A stretch of 64,000 nt of DNA from DATBFU01 sp035498405 (GTDB lineage: Bacteria; Acidobacteriota; Thermoanaerobaculia; UBA5066; Gp7-AA6). Made by a program: the position numbers and the translations under genes. The stretch covers positions 21,611 to 85,610 of the forward strand of contig DATKAE010000122.1 of the NCBI GenBank assembly GCA_035498405.1, in the 5' to 3' direction. The stretch's first letter is position 1. Each line of letters begins with the position of its first letter. The notes beneath the pieces are model-generated. The model was not told the origin of the DNA. It saw only the letters and a list, made by a program, of their open reading frames with translations, and made no database searches. Positions 41,983 to 54,239 of the stretch are shown here, in pieces.

Positions 41983-44057
41983 ATGAACCGGCACGACTTT
42001 CTCCTGGAGGTCCGGACGGAAGAGATTCCCGCGCCGGTCGTCGTAACGGCTCGGCGGGATCTGGCCCGTTTGGTCGGCGAGGGCCTCGCCGGGGAGGGGC
42101 TTGCCGCGGCCTCGGTCGAGTCCTACGGGACACCCCGCCGGCTGATCGTCATCCTGCGCGGGCTTCCGGAGAAACAGGAGGATCGGTATTCGGAGGTGCT
42201 CGGCCCTCCGGCCTCCACTGCCTACGACGCCGAGGGCCATCCCACCAAGGCGGCGCGCGGATTCGCCCGCGCGCAAGAGGTCCAGGTCTCGGAGCTCGTC
42301 GTCGTCGATTCCACGCGCGGGCCGACGGTGGCCGTGCGCCGTACGATCTCCGGCAAGCAGACCGCGGATGTGCTCGCGGCCGTTGTTCCGCGGGCGATCT
42401 CGGCCATGACCTTCCCGAAAACGATGCGCTGGGGAGACGGCTCGCGGACGTATGTCCGGCCGGTGCGCAGCGTCGTCGCCGTGTTCGGTGGCCACGTGGT
42501 GGCGATGGAGATCCTCGGAGTCGCGGCCGGCTCGCGAACGGTCGGCCACCCGGCCCTTTCGGAGCTGCCCATCCGCGTCTCGGGACCCGATGACTATCTG
42601 CAGAAGCTGCGGACGGCGTGCGTCGAGCCCGACGGTGAAGCGCGCCGCATCCGGATCCTGGAAGGGGCGCGCGAACTCGCTGCCGCCGTGGGGGGGTCCA
42701 TCGAGTCGGACCTGGATCTGGCCACCACCCTCGCCGATCTGGTCGAATGGCCGGGCGTCGTGCGAGGCTCGTTCGCTCCCGAGTTTCTGGAACTGCCCGA
42801 GGAAGTCACGACGACGGCGATGCGGACACACCAGAAGTACCTGCCGGTCCGGGGGCCGGCGGGGCTGCTGCCGCACTTCATCGCGGTGATGGACAACACC
42901 GAGGATCGGCGCGGCCTGATCGCGAAGGGCAACGAGTGGGTCTTGAACGCCCGGCTCGCGGACGCGCGGTTCTTTTACGAGGAAGACAGGCGTCAGACGC
43001 TCGAGTCGAGGCTACCCGAGCTCTCGCGCCTCTCTTTCCAGGATCGGCTCGGGGACTACCGGCAGAAGACGGAGCGGGTCGAGCGCCTCGCGGAGGCAAT
43101 CGCCCCGCTGGTTGGGCGCCCGGACCTGGTCGATTCGGTCAAGACGGCGGCGCGCCTCTCCAAGGTGGACCTGACGACTCGCATGGTCCGCGAATTCACG
43201 GACCTGCAGGGGATCGTGGGCGGCATCTACGCGAGGCTGCAGGGCCATCCGGAGTCCGTGTGGCGGTCGATCTACGACCACTACCGGCCGGCCGGCGGAA
43301 CCGGCGAGCCGCCGCGCGAGGCGCCGGGCGCCATTCTCGCCCTGGCCGACCGGTTCGACACGCTCGCCGGGCTCTTCCGTCTGGGCCTCGTCCCCACCGG
43401 GTCTCGCGACCCCTACGGCCTGCGACGGGCGGCCTTCGGCATCGTGGGGATCGCGATCGGGCGGACGTGGCGGGTGGACTGGAAGCCGATCGCGCGGCAA
43501 GCCCTCTCGCAGTATCCCGAGGACCTGACCGGACTCGCCGTCGAAGAGGCTCTCGGAGAACTCGAAAAGTTCTTCGCCGAGCGATTGCGCGCTTTGCTCG
43601 AACGGCGTGGCCACTCCTACGACGAGATCTCGGCGGTCATGGGCGCCGGGCTCTGGGACTTCGCCGATGTCGCCGACCGCGCGTCGGCGCTCTCCGAGGC
43701 GAGGCGCAAGATGGACTTCCGCTCTCTGGTCCTCGCGGCCAAGAGAATTCGCAACATCCTGGGCGACGAGGAGGCGGTTTCGCCGGAGAACGCGCTTTAC
43801 CGCGAGGAGGCCGAGCGGCAGCTCGCGTCCGACTTCCTGCAAGCGCAGCAGCTGGTGGGGGAGCTCGCTTCCGCGCGGCGCTATCGCGCGGCCATGGAGA
43901 CCCTGGCCTCGATCGCCCCTTCGCTCGACCGTTTCTTCGTCGAGGTGCTGGTCAATTGCCCGGAGCCCGACTTGCGGCGCAATCGCCTCGCGCTCTTGGG
44001 CGCGATCCAGAAGGAGCTCTCGAAGCTGGCCGATTTTTCGGAGATCGTGGTGGAGAA

Positions 44058-44061
<4 letters not shown>
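41983..44061 (+). CDS. glyS: Glycyl-tRNA synthetase beta subunit
   Basis: 692 residues. 'LLEVRTEEIPAPVV', 'GPP..TAYDAEGHPTKAARGFAR', 'FPKTMRWGDGSRTYVRPVRSVVAVFG', 'VTTTAMRTHQKYLPV' and the HD-like 'FDTLAGLFRLGLVPTGSRDPYGLRRAAFGIVGI' are signatures; the C-terminal anticodon-binding/DALR-like domain ends near the stop. The subunit recognises tRNA. The 94-bp gap from glyQ holds no clear element. ATG 41983 is used; its TGA overlaps the ppdK ATG (ATGA). Confidence 0.97.
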
Positions 44062-46778
<2,717 letters not shown>

Positions 46779-46902
46779 GGTCGACGTCCCGTCGCCGAAC
46801 CTTGCGGGCCACGGCGCCCTGTTGGTCGTTTTTTCTCCGCGGCGGGCGATTGACCGAAGGGTGTGCCGTCTGGGCGAGCCCCATACTTCGACGGTGCTCC
46901 GA

Positions 46903-46908
46903 TAAACT
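46903..46908 (+). promoter_or_regulatory. -10-like box TAAACT upstream of mutL
   Basis: TAAACT lies eight bases before ATG 46917, and no Shine-Dalgarno is present between them. It fits the leaderless pattern seen at several other first genes. Confidence 0.35.
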
Positions 46909-46916
46909 CGTCGCTC

Positions 46917-48629
46917 ATGCCGAAGATTCACCGGCTCGCCGGGGAGGTGATCGACCGGATCGCCGCCGGAGAGGTGGTCGAACGGCCGGCTTCGGTGGTC
47001 AAGGAGCTGGTCGAGAATGCCCTGGACGCGGGCGCCTCGCGCATCGAGGTGGAGATCGACGGGGGCGGGATCGAACGCATCCTCGTTCGCGACGACGGCG
47101 CCGGCATGTCGCCGGAGGACGCGCGCCTCTCCATCGAGCGGCATGCGACCTCGAAAATCTCCTCCGACCGAGATCTCGCGGGAGTCTCGACCTACGGATT
47201 CCGGGGCGAGGCGCTTCCGTCGATCGCATCGGTCTCACGCTTCCGGCTGACCAGCTCCGACGGCGCGTTGCCGGAGGCGCTGCGCCTCCAGATCGAGTAC
47301 GGCGGCGCCCCGACCGAGGAGCCGGCGGCGCGCCCCCGGGGAACCGACGTCCTGGTCGAGGGCCTGTTCGCCCGCACGCCGGCGCGGCGCAAATTCCTCT
47401 CCTCGCCGGAGGCCGAGGGACGGGCGGCGGCGGCGGCCGTGACGAAGGCGGCTCTGGCCAACCCGGCGGTCGCCTTCTTCGCGCGCTCGGGGGGGCGTCA
47501 GATTCTCGACGCGCCCGCGGCGGTGGACCGCGCCGCGCGAATCCTCCAGGTCTTCGGGCGCGAGACGCTCGGGGACCTGCTCGAGTTCGAGGCGAAGGCC
47601 GGCGGGCTGCGGCTTTCCGGATTTGCCACCCGAGGCTCGGTGACGTTTGCATCGCGCCGCAACCAATACCTGTTCGTCAACGGACGCCCGGTCGAGGACC
47701 GCGCTCTGGCGCGCGCGATCGGGCAGGCTTCCCGCGAGGCGATCCGGACCGACCGCCACCCGGCAGTCTTCTTGTACCTGACCGCCGAGCCCCAGGCCGT
47801 GGACGTCAACGTTTCTCCCGCCAAGACGCAGGTGCGGTTCGCCGATGCGGGGACGGCTTATCGGCTCGTCTTCCATGCGCTCTACTCCGCGCTTCTCTCG
47901 GGAAAGGAGGAGCGCCGCCTGACCGCGGTGCCGGCTGAGCCTTCGGTGGCGGAGCCCACACCCTCCTACGGCGAGGCGGCGCCGCCCGGCCCGAGCCAGC
48001 CCGTCGGCCTTCCCCCGATGGCGCGCCCCGAGCCGCCTCTGGCGGAGAAGAAGCCGCCGGAGCTTCTCCCGATCGGCCAGCATCGCGAGTCCTACATCCT
48101 CGCGACCGGGCCCGAGGGCCTGATGATCATCGATCAGCATGCCGCCCACGAGCGGATCCTCTACGAGCGGATCCGCGATCGAATCGCCTCGGGACGGGTG
48201 CTGTCGCAGCGCCTCTTGCTGCGGGCGCTGTTCGAGGCGACGCCCGAAGAGGTCGAGACGATCGCGGCGCGCTTCGAGGACCTGAAGTCCGCGGGCTTCG
48301 AGATCGAGCCCATGTCGGGGCGCTCCTACGCCATTGCTTCGCTGCCCGCGGAGGCCACGGACCGCGACCCGCCCGAGACACTCCACGACGCCCTGGCGCG
48401 CCTGGCCGAGGGAGGCGAGGCGACGCCGGCCGAGAGACGGGACCGGCTTGCCGCGAGCCTCGCTTGCCGGTCGGCCGTGACGGTCCGATATCACCTGGCA
48501 CCCGAGGAGATCCGCCGCTTGCTCGCCGATTGGACGAAGACCGCCGACCGTTTCACCTGCCCCCACGGCCGCCCGGTCGTGCTCTCGATGACCGAGGAGG
48601 AGCTGGAGAAGTACTTCAAGCGCCGCTGA
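46917..48629 (+). CDS. mutL: DNA mismatch repair protein MutL, endonuclease type
   Basis: 570 residues from ATG 46917. GHKL ATPase: 'IAAGEVVERPASVVKELVENALDAGA', 'DDGAGM', 'RHATSKI', 'STYGFRGEALPSIASVS'. A Pro-rich linker spans about residues 345-390. The C-terminal domain carries the nicking-endonuclease motif 'DQHAAHERILYE' (D406 onward) and 'CPHGRP', so this MutL should cut the daughter strand itself, as expected for a bacterium without MutH. Separated from ppdK by 138 bp with a -10-like box just before the start. No mutS in the window. Confidence 0.95.
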   Translation: MPKIHRLAGEVIDRIAAGEVVERPASVVKELVENALDAGASRIEVEIDGGGIERILVRDDGAGMSPEDARLSIERHATSKISSDRDLAGVSTYGFRGEALPSIASVSRFRLTSSDGALPEALRLQIEYGGAPTEEPAARPRGTDVLVEGLFARTPARRKFLSSPEAEGRAAAAAVTKAALANPAVAFFARSGGRQILDAPAAVDRAARILQVFGRETLGDLLEFEAKAGGLRLSGFATRGSVTFASRRNQYLFVNGRPVEDRALARAIGQASREAIRTDRHPAVFLYLTAEPQAVDVNVSPAKTQVRFADAGTAYRLVFHALYSALLSGKEERRLTAVPAEPSVAEPTPSYGEAAPPGPSQPVGLPPMARPEPPLAEKKPPELLPIGQHRESYILATGPEGLMIIDQHAAHERILYERIRDRIASGRVLSQRLLLRALFEATPEEVETIAARFEDLKSAGFEIEPMSGRSYAIASLPAEATDRDPPETLHDALARLAEGGEATPAERRDRLAASLACRSAVTVRYHLAPEEIRRLLADWTKTADRFTCPHGRPVVLSMTEEELEKYFKRR

Positions 48630-48636
48630 CGCCGGT

Positions 48637-48668
48637 CCGCCCCCCGGGGGAGCGCCGAGCCGGGGCGG
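48637..48668 (+). terminator. GC stem-loop after mutL
   Basis: CCGCCCC (48637-48643) pairs with GGGGCGG (48662-48668), with an 18-nt loop that itself has a CCCGGG core. No U-run follows, so it would be a weak or factor-dependent terminator. It fills most of the 61-bp gap to the next gene. Confidence 0.3.
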
Positions 48669-48676
48669 AGCTCGAT

Positions 48677-48682
48677 TAGACT
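48677..48682 (+). promoter_or_regulatory. -10-like box TAGACT, probable leaderless promoter
   Basis: TAGACT lies eight bases before ATG 48691, with a C-rich stretch and no Shine-Dalgarno between. Confidence 0.35.
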
Positions 48683-48690
48683 CCCCCTTC

Positions 48691-50199
48691 ATGGACAGAC
48701 GAACTTTCCTCCAGGGTGCCGCCGTGGGCGCGGCATCCCTCGCATTCCCGCCGGCGGCCTCGAAGAAACCTGCCTCGGATCTGGCGCCGGTCCTCGCCGA
48801 AGTGGGCAAGCGCCACCGCGAGGCCGTTGCCCGCCTCCAGGAATGGATCCGTCAACCTTCGATCGCGGCCGAGAATCGCGGGATGTCGGAGGGCTGCGAG
48901 CTCGTGATCCGCATGCTGAAGGAGGCGGGCTTCGACAGCGCGGTGCGGGTCCCGACCGATGGGCAGCCGGGGGTCTTCGCGACACTGGACGCAGGCGCCC
49001 CCCGGACGGTCGGGCTCTACTTCATGTACGACGTGAAGCAGGCGGACCCCTCGGAGTGGTCGTCGCCGCCGTTCGAAGCGGCTTTGGTCGAGAAGGCCGG
49101 GCTGGGACAGGTCGTCGTGGGCCGCGGCGCGGTCAACCAGAAGGGCCCGGAGGCCGCACTTCTCGCGGCGCTCCACGCCTACCGGGGCGCGGGCCGAAAG
49201 CTCCCCGTCAACCTCGTCTTCGTCGCAGAGGGGGAGGAAGAGATCGGGTCGCCGCACTTCCCGCAAATCGTGCGCCGGCCCGACGTCGAGGCCGCGCTGC
49301 GCCGCTGCAGCGGCGTATTCATGCCGAACGCCTCGCAGGGCCTCGACGGTGTCGTGACGGTGTCGCTCGGGGCGAAAGGCGTCATCGAGTGTCAGCTCAC
49401 CTCGAGCGGGGAGCTCTGGGGCCGGGGTCCTCGCAAGGACATCCACTCCAGCAACAAGGCCCGGGTGGACAGCCCAGCCTGGCACCTCGTCGAGGCGCTG
49501 GCGACCCTCGTTTCGGCCGACGGAAACGTGCCGGCGATCGAGGGGCTCGCGGATCGGGCCCGCCCGATCAGCCCGGCGGAGAAGGCCATGATCGCGCAAG
49601 CGGCGAGGCGGCTGGATGAGAGCGTGGCGAAGCAGCAACTCGGAGTCGAGCACTGGATCGGCGACGTCGGCTGGGTCGAGGCGCTCGAGATGCTCGTCTC
49701 GCGCCCGACGGTGAATATCGAGGGATTGGTCGGAGGCTACACGGGGACGGGCGGCAAGACGATCCTCCCGCACCAGGCCGTGGCGAAGCTCGACCTGCGC
49801 CTGGTGCCCGACATGAAGGCGTCCGAAGCGCTCGCGGCGCTGAAGAAGCACCTCGAGAAGAAGGGTTTCGCGGACATCGAGGTCAAGATGACCGGGGGCT
49901 ACGATCCCACGAGCACGCCCGCAGATGCCGCGCTGATCCGGGCCGAGATCGCCGTCTATCGTCGCGGCGGAGTCGATCCCGTGCTCTGGCCGCGCAACGC
50001 CGGGTCCTGGCCCGGTTACGTGTTCACGGGCGATCCGCTGCGCCTGCCGGCCGGGCACTTTGGCCTCGGCCACGGCAGCGGCGCCCACGCGCCCGACGAG
50101 TACTACGTGATCGAATCGGCGAACCCCAAGATCCAGGGATTCGACGGAGCGGCGCGGTCCTACGTGGAGTATCTCGCCGAGCTCGCTTCGATCGCTTGA
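48691..50199 (+). CDS. M20-family peptidase-like protein with altered metal ligands, Tat signal
   Basis: 502 residues. The N-terminus 'MDRRTFLQGAAVGAASLAFPPAAS' is a twin-arginine signal. The fold is M20: 'GLYFMYDVKQADPSEWSSPPFEA', 'VGRGAVNQKGPEAALLAAL', 'VAEGEEEIGSPHF', dimerisation domain, and 'FGLGHGSGAHAPDEYYVIES'. In working enzymes the first motif is HxD and the second has the bridging Asp (GxGxxDxKG). Here they are M112-Y-D114 and N149, so two of five metal ligands are gone while the Glu-Glu and final His remain. Either a one-metal enzyme, a different activity, or an exported binding protein. Related proteins with the same NQKGP turn seem to exist, but I cannot check this here. Confidence 0.82.
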   Translation: MDRRTFLQGAAVGAASLAFPPAASKKPASDLAPVLAEVGKRHREAVARLQEWIRQPSIAAENRGMSEGCELVIRMLKEAGFDSAVRVPTDGQPGVFATLDAGAPRTVGLYFMYDVKQADPSEWSSPPFEAALVEKAGLGQVVVGRGAVNQKGPEAALLAALHAYRGAGRKLPVNLVFVAEGEEEIGSPHFPQIVRRPDVEAALRRCSGVFMPNASQGLDGVVTVSLGAKGVIECQLTSSGELWGRGPRKDIHSSNKARVDSPAWHLVEALATLVSADGNVPAIEGLADRARPISPAEKAMIAQAARRLDESVAKQQLGVEHWIGDVGWVEALEMLVSRPTVNIEGLVGGYTGTGGKTILPHQAVAKLDLRLVPDMKASEALAALKKHLEKKGFADIEVKMTGGYDPTSTPADAALIRAEIAVYRRGGVDPVLWPRNAGSWPGYVFTGDPLRLPAGHFGLGHGSGAHAPDEYYVIESANPKIQGFDGAARSYVEYLAELASIA

Positions 50200-50235
50200 G
50201 GCACGGCCGCCGGGGGCGAGCCCGGAGGACAGGCG

Positions 50236-52005
50236 CTAGCGCTTCGGCTGCAGCGTGATCTGCGGCGCGCCGCCCTCTTCCAGGACGACGCGGCGAACTC
50301 GGCCGCTCTCGAGCTCGAACTGCAGTGCCGTAAACGGCTCATCCGCGACTCGAAGTCGGGTCGGCGAGACGGGCAAGAGAATCGCGGCCGGCGAGTCGGG
50401 TCGAATCAGCCGCAGATGTCCTTGGGCGAACTCGATCGTCGCTTCCGAAGGAGGCTCCTTGCTCGCGTAGGAGCCGACGAAGGGCTCGAGCTCCGCGCGG
50501 GTCATCGAGATGGGCCTCAAGGCGGGAGCCCGGGCCAGGAAAGGCGGCCGCTCGATGCTCGCCACACATCGGGTATCCAGGCCGGTCGTCGTGCCGCGCT
50601 CGATGAAGTCGGCCGCGAGACGGTCGACGCACTCGGCGCCCTTGAGCCCCTCGAAGCCATGACCGCCGTGCGGAACGACGATGTGGAGGCTGCGGGAGAG
50701 TGACTGGGCCACGGCGCGCCCATACTCGGGGGGCGTGACGGGATCCCAGGCTCCCGAGAAGATCAGAACGGGTACCCTCGAGTGCACCGGACGGCGGTAC
50801 CCGACGGGAAGGCTGGCCCGAGGCCAGACCTCGCACGCCGCGCGCTGCTCGGTGTAACGGTAGTCACCGAGCGCCGTTCCCTCGGCGAGGCGCTCGGCTT
50901 CCCGCGGATCGATCCCGGGCAGGTCTTCGGCGCAGGTGATCGACAGGTAGAGGCCCATCGAGCCGCTCGCCACGAGGTGCTGCCGGAAGAACAGCGCCGC
51001 CTCGGCCAGTGGAACAAAATCACCGGTCGCCGCGGCGCGAAGAAAGGCCGGGACCTGTCCGGCGAAAGCCGGCGAATAGAGCATGTACCGAAGCGTCTCC
51101 GCTGCGACGTCGCGGGAGAGGCGGACCGTCGAAGCCTCGCCGGATTCCGGATTGACGACCTCGACCGGTACCGTTCCCTGCTTGAGTCGATCGATCACGG
51201 CTCGCAGGTCGTTCTTCGCGTCGGGAAAGGCGGCTCGGCACGGCGCCCGTGAGGCACACTCGTCGAGCACGCCGTTTAACGCCCGTTCGGTGTCGCGGGG
51301 AAAGTAGAGCGGCATCTGCTGGTCGGTGGGTGAAACGCCGACGAGCGTGACCGTCCGGACCCGCCGGCCATGCCGACGCAGGTAGACCAGGGCGGCACGC
51401 GTGCCGTAGGAAACTCCGTAGAGGTTCAGCTTCTCGTATCCGAGCGCGGCGCGGACCTCGTCCAGGTCGTCGGTGGCGATGGGGGTCGTGTACTGCGTCA
51501 GGTCGGCGTTCTTCTCGAGCGCTGGGCGGCACCTCCGGGCGGCCGCGAGCGGAAGAAACTCACCGAGCGAGCTCTGCAGGTCGCCCGCCGGCTCGAAGAG
51601 CACGCAGTTCAAAGGGTGAGAGCCGCCGGTGCCGCGCTGATCGACCAGCAGGATGTCCCGACGCTCGCGAATCTTCGCGAGCCCCGCCGCAAGCCCCGCG
51701 GCGTCTTCGGTCGCCGACTCTCCGGGGCCGCCTTCGAGAAAGACGAGCGGGTCGGCCGCAACGTGGCTTCCGGTCGCGGGCAGGACGAGGATCTTCAGCC
51801 TGATTTGCCGTCCGCTCCGCGCCGCGCGGTTCTCGTAAACGGCGAGCTCGCCGCAGCGGAGCTTCCCCGCGACCCCCGGGACCTCGCAAGGCTCGAGGGC
51901 CAGCCGAGCGCTTGGTCCGGGTGTGGCGCCCGCCGTCGCTGCCGCGCCCGGCAGCGCCGCGAGAGCCAGCGTCAGGCGCGCGAGGATCCGGCGCCGACGT
52001 TTCAA
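50236..52005 (-). CDS. Secreted alpha/beta hydrolase (S33/TAP-like peptidase family)
   Basis: 589 residues from TTG 52005, with GGGAG about eight bases upstream and a good signal peptide ('KRRRRILARLTLALAALPGAAATAGA'); GTG 52026 is an alternative. 'PLVFLEGGPGESAT' (oxyanion loop), 'ILLVDQRGTGGSHPLNC', nucleophile elbow 'LYGVSYGTRAAL', acid 'FSGAWDPVTPPEYG', His 'VVPHGGHGFEG': a complete Ser-Asp-His triad of the tripeptidyl/prolyl aminopeptidase group. A C-terminal domain of about 90 residues ('ELEPFVGSYASKE') resembles DUF3471-like beta domains. Follows the sigma/anti-sigma/membrane gene run on the same strand and may belong to that regulon. Confidence 0.85.
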   Translation of the reverse strand: MKRRRRILARLTLALAALPGAAATAGATPGPSARLALEPCEVPGVAGKLRCGELAVYENRAARSGRQIRLKILVLPATGSHVAADPLVFLEGGPGESATEDAAGLAAGLAKIRERRDILLVDQRGTGGSHPLNCVLFEPAGDLQSSLGEFLPLAAARRCRPALEKNADLTQYTTPIATDDLDEVRAALGYEKLNLYGVSYGTRAALVYLRRHGRRVRTVTLVGVSPTDQQMPLYFPRDTERALNGVLDECASRAPCRAAFPDAKNDLRAVIDRLKQGTVPVEVVNPESGEASTVRLSRDVAAETLRYMLYSPAFAGQVPAFLRAAATGDFVPLAEAALFFRQHLVASGSMGLYLSITCAEDLPGIDPREAERLAEGTALGDYRYTEQRAACEVWPRASLPVGYRRPVHSRVPVLIFSGAWDPVTPPEYGRAVAQSLSRSLHIVVPHGGHGFEGLKGAECVDRLAADFIERGTTTGLDTRCVASIERPPFLARAPALRPISMTRAELEPFVGSYASKEPPSEATIEFAQGHLRLIRPDSPAAILLPVSPTRLRVADEPFTALQFELESGRVRRVVLEEGGAPQITLQPKR

Positions 52006-52043
52006 GAGGCGGGCTCCCGACGGCACGAGCGGGGACCCGCTGC

Positions 52044-52640
52044 CTAGGTGCTTCGCGGGGGCATGCCGACTCCACTCTCGTTCTCGCGGCGCTTGCGGCG
52101 CACGTGGGTCACGATGAGGATGACGCCCAGCAGGATGATCGCGGCGGGGCCGCCCCAAGCGCCCATCATGTCCCAGAACGCCTCCAGGTCGAGATACCGG
52201 TCCGCGAGCCAGAGCACTCCCAGGCCGACCAGGATGACGCCCCAGGTCAAGGCGCCGGTGCCCTCCGCCGCTCTTCGAAGTTGCGGCGCTCGTGCGAACC
52301 CGCCTTCCGCCGCATACCCGCGGTTGATCGCCTTGGCCTGGCGAATGGCGTCGATGATCGCGAAGAACCAGACGAACGCAATCAATGGCCCGAAGAACTC
52401 TCCGCGACGGTGGGCCATGCCGATGAAGATGATGAAGGCGCCCGCGAAGGCGAACGCCCGCTGGTAGAGACCGAGGTACAAGTGCCCGAGACCGGGAAAC
52501 ATCGAGAGAAACCCGGCCAGGGCGGGCGATTTCTTCTCGAAGATGACGGCAGGCAGCGCCGCGGCGGGAACCGCCGGCGGGGGCGGACTCGGCGCGCCCA
52601 GGGGCGACGCGGGGCTCTGCGGGGTCGAGGTCTCGCTCAT
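52044..52640 (-). CDS. Membrane protein with TM2-like and DUF5668/LiaF-like segments
   Basis: 198 residues from ATG 52640 (ATGA overlap with the anti-sigma stop). A Pro-rich cytoplasmic start leads to 'KKSPALAGFLSMFPGLGHLYLGLYQRA', typical of TM2/DUF5683-like proteins, two helices, a linker, then two C-terminal helices 'WGVILVGLGVLWLADR' and 'GPAAIILLGVILIVTHVRRKRR' like LiaI/LiaF or DUF5668. Such proteins are often envelope-stress-related. As third gene behind an ECF sigma factor and its anti-sigma factor, it may be a sensor or effector of that system. Confidence 0.75.
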   Translation of the reverse strand: MSETSTPQSPASPLGAPSPPPPAVPAAALPAVIFEKKSPALAGFLSMFPGLGHLYLGLYQRAFAFAGAFIIFIGMAHRRGEFFGPLIAFVWFFAIIDAIRQAKAINRGYAAEGGFARAPQLRRAAEGTGALTWGVILVGLGVLWLADRYLDLEAFWDMMGAWGGPAAIILLGVILIVTHVRRKRRENESGVGMPPRST

Positions 52641-53461
52641 GATGCTCCTCCTGGCGAGCCATCGGCGCGCCATGTCCAGATTTCGATCGGGTTGGGCTTC
52701 CAGGCGCCACTGCCGCTCTCGTTGCGCGGACGAGACGGACGTGGCGCGGATTCGGTTCTCATGACCAGGGCCAGGGCATTGGAGAGGGCGGCCCGGCCGT
52801 AGCCGCCGACGCGCCCCTTCAAGGCTTCCAGCGTGCGGAAGGTCCTCTCCTGGAACGCGCCGAACTGGTCGACCAGCGCGCTGCGGGCGGTCTGGATGCC
52901 CGACCGCGCGGTTTGTTCGAGCCGGGCGGTGCCCGCCTTGCGGGCGAGATCGGCGGGGTTTAAGCCCAGTACCATGACGGCCAGCGCCGCCGCGTAGGCG
53001 ATCGCGATGGCGGCCCGGGGTCCGAGGAGCCAGCTCCACGCCGAGGACCGCCGGGCCGCGCGCGGCCGCGACGCGGCCAGACGTGGTGACAGCCACGGAG
53101 CGGGCTCCGGCGGCAAGAGCTCGCGGGCGACGTCGAGCACGCGGGCGGCCTCCCGGCAGCCGCCGCAGCGCGAGAGGTGGCCTTCCAGACGCGTGACCTC
53201 GGAGGGAGCGAGCTCGGTTTCGGCGGCCCGTGCCAGAAGTTCCGCCGCTCCCTCGCAGGGAACCGTCTTGCTCGGGATCGCATACAACGATTGCTTGAGC
53301 GAGCCGCTCGGCGTGGGCCACCGGAGCCCGACGGCCGTCTCTGCAAATCGCTCCATCTCGCGGGCAATCTCCGCGCAGGAGGTGCAGGAGGCGCGGTGCG
53401 CCGCAAAATCGCTTTCGCGGCCAGCCGCGAGCAGTCTCTCGAGCTCCCGGCACCCGTTCAT
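52637..53461 (-). CDS. Zinc-finger anti-sigma factor with two HxxxCxxC domains
   Basis: 274 residues from ATG 53461. 'FAAHRASCTSCAEIA' (about residues 20-33) and 'LEGHLSRCGGCREAA' (about 92-106) are two separate zf-HC2 anti-sigma modules. Most family members have one. A membrane helix follows ('AIAIAYAAALAVMVLGL', about 150-167), then a long periplasmic part rich in Arg and Ala. It should hold the ECF sigma factor inactive at the membrane. It overlaps the sigma gene and the next gene by ATGA at both ends. Confidence 0.85.
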   Translation of the reverse strand: MNGCRELERLLAAGRESDFAAHRASCTSCAEIAREMERFAETAVGLRWPTPSGSLKQSLYAIPSKTVPCEGAAELLARAAETELAPSEVTRLEGHLSRCGGCREAARVLDVARELLPPEPAPWLSPRLAASRPRAARRSSAWSWLLGPRAAIAIAYAAALAVMVLGLNPADLARKAGTARLEQTARSGIQTARSALVDQFGAFQERTFRTLEALKGRVGGYGRAALSNALALVMRTESAPRPSRPRNESGSGAWKPNPIEIWTWRADGSPGGAS

Positions 53462-54072
53462 ACGAATCCCACCGCGGCGATCGCGAGCGACGTCAAGACC
53501 CCCGGGGCCCGCCCCTCGTGCCGCTCGCGAACCTTGCGTGCGACTTCCGCGCGTGCACGGAACAGGCGCGACTTGACCGTTCCGTCGGGAAGGTCGAGGG
53601 CCTTTCCGATCTCCTCGTAGGCGAGTCCGTCGAGATCGCGCAGGACCAGGATCTCGGCCAGGTCCTCCGGAATCTCGCCGAGCGCCCAGAAGAGCAGCTT
53701 CGTGCGCTCCCGGCGCACGGCCTCCGCCGCCGGATCGTCGGCCGACTTGAGCAACGGGGCCACCGCCTCGTCCGAAACGAACCGGAAGGAGCGCTCCCGC
53801 TTCCGGCGGCGGTAGCGGTCGATGCAGAGGTTGCGGGCGAGGGAGACCACCCAAGCGAGCAGGGGGTAGCTGCCGTCATAGCGGTGCAGGTTCTCGAAGA
53901 TCTTCAGGAAGATCTCCTGAGAGAGCTCCTCGGCGTCTTCGCGCTTCAACGTGAAGTGGTACGCCACGGAGTACACCCTCTGACCGAGATGATCCACCAT
54001 TTGCCTCCAGGCCTCGTCGTCTCCCTTGCGGCAGCGCTCGACGAGGTCCTTTTCATCCGGCACGCTCAACAC
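53458..54072 (-). CDS. ECF-type RNA polymerase sigma factor
   Basis: 204 residues from GTG 54072 with GAGG upstream. Region 2: 'DDEAWRQMVDHLGQRVYSVAYHFTLKREDAEELSQEIFLKIFENLHRYDG' and 'AWVVSLARNLCIDRYRRRKRE'. Region 4: 'ILVLRDLDGLAYEEIGKALDLPDGTVKSRLFRARAEVARKV'. The adjacent zf-HC2 protein is the cognate anti-sigma factor. On the minus strand a GGAACC (54129-54124) lies upstream and could be the -35 of an autoregulated ECF promoter, but the -10 is not convincing. The 167-bp gap to speB holds nothing else recognisable. Confidence 0.93.
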   Translation of the reverse strand: MLSVPDEKDLVERCRKGDDEAWRQMVDHLGQRVYSVAYHFTLKREDAEELSQEIFLKIFENLHRYDGSYPLLAWVVSLARNLCIDRYRRRKRERSFRFVSDEAVAPLLKSADDPAAEAVRRERTKLLFWALGEIPEDLAEILVLRDLDGLAYEEIGKALDLPDGTVKSRLFRARAEVARKVRERHEGRAPGVLTSLAIAAVGFV

Positions 54073-54239
54073 TTCCTCAGCTCAAGAAAACGCAGGTTTT
54101 TGGAGAAAGTTCGCCGGCGCGACGGTTCCGGGCGCGCGGGAAGTCCTTTCGTTGCAGCGCCGAGACCCGGTCGATAAGGAGTGTTGGCACAGTGATTTCC
54201 GGGGCCCTGTGGAGCGTCCGGTCCCTCGCCTCACGGTTC

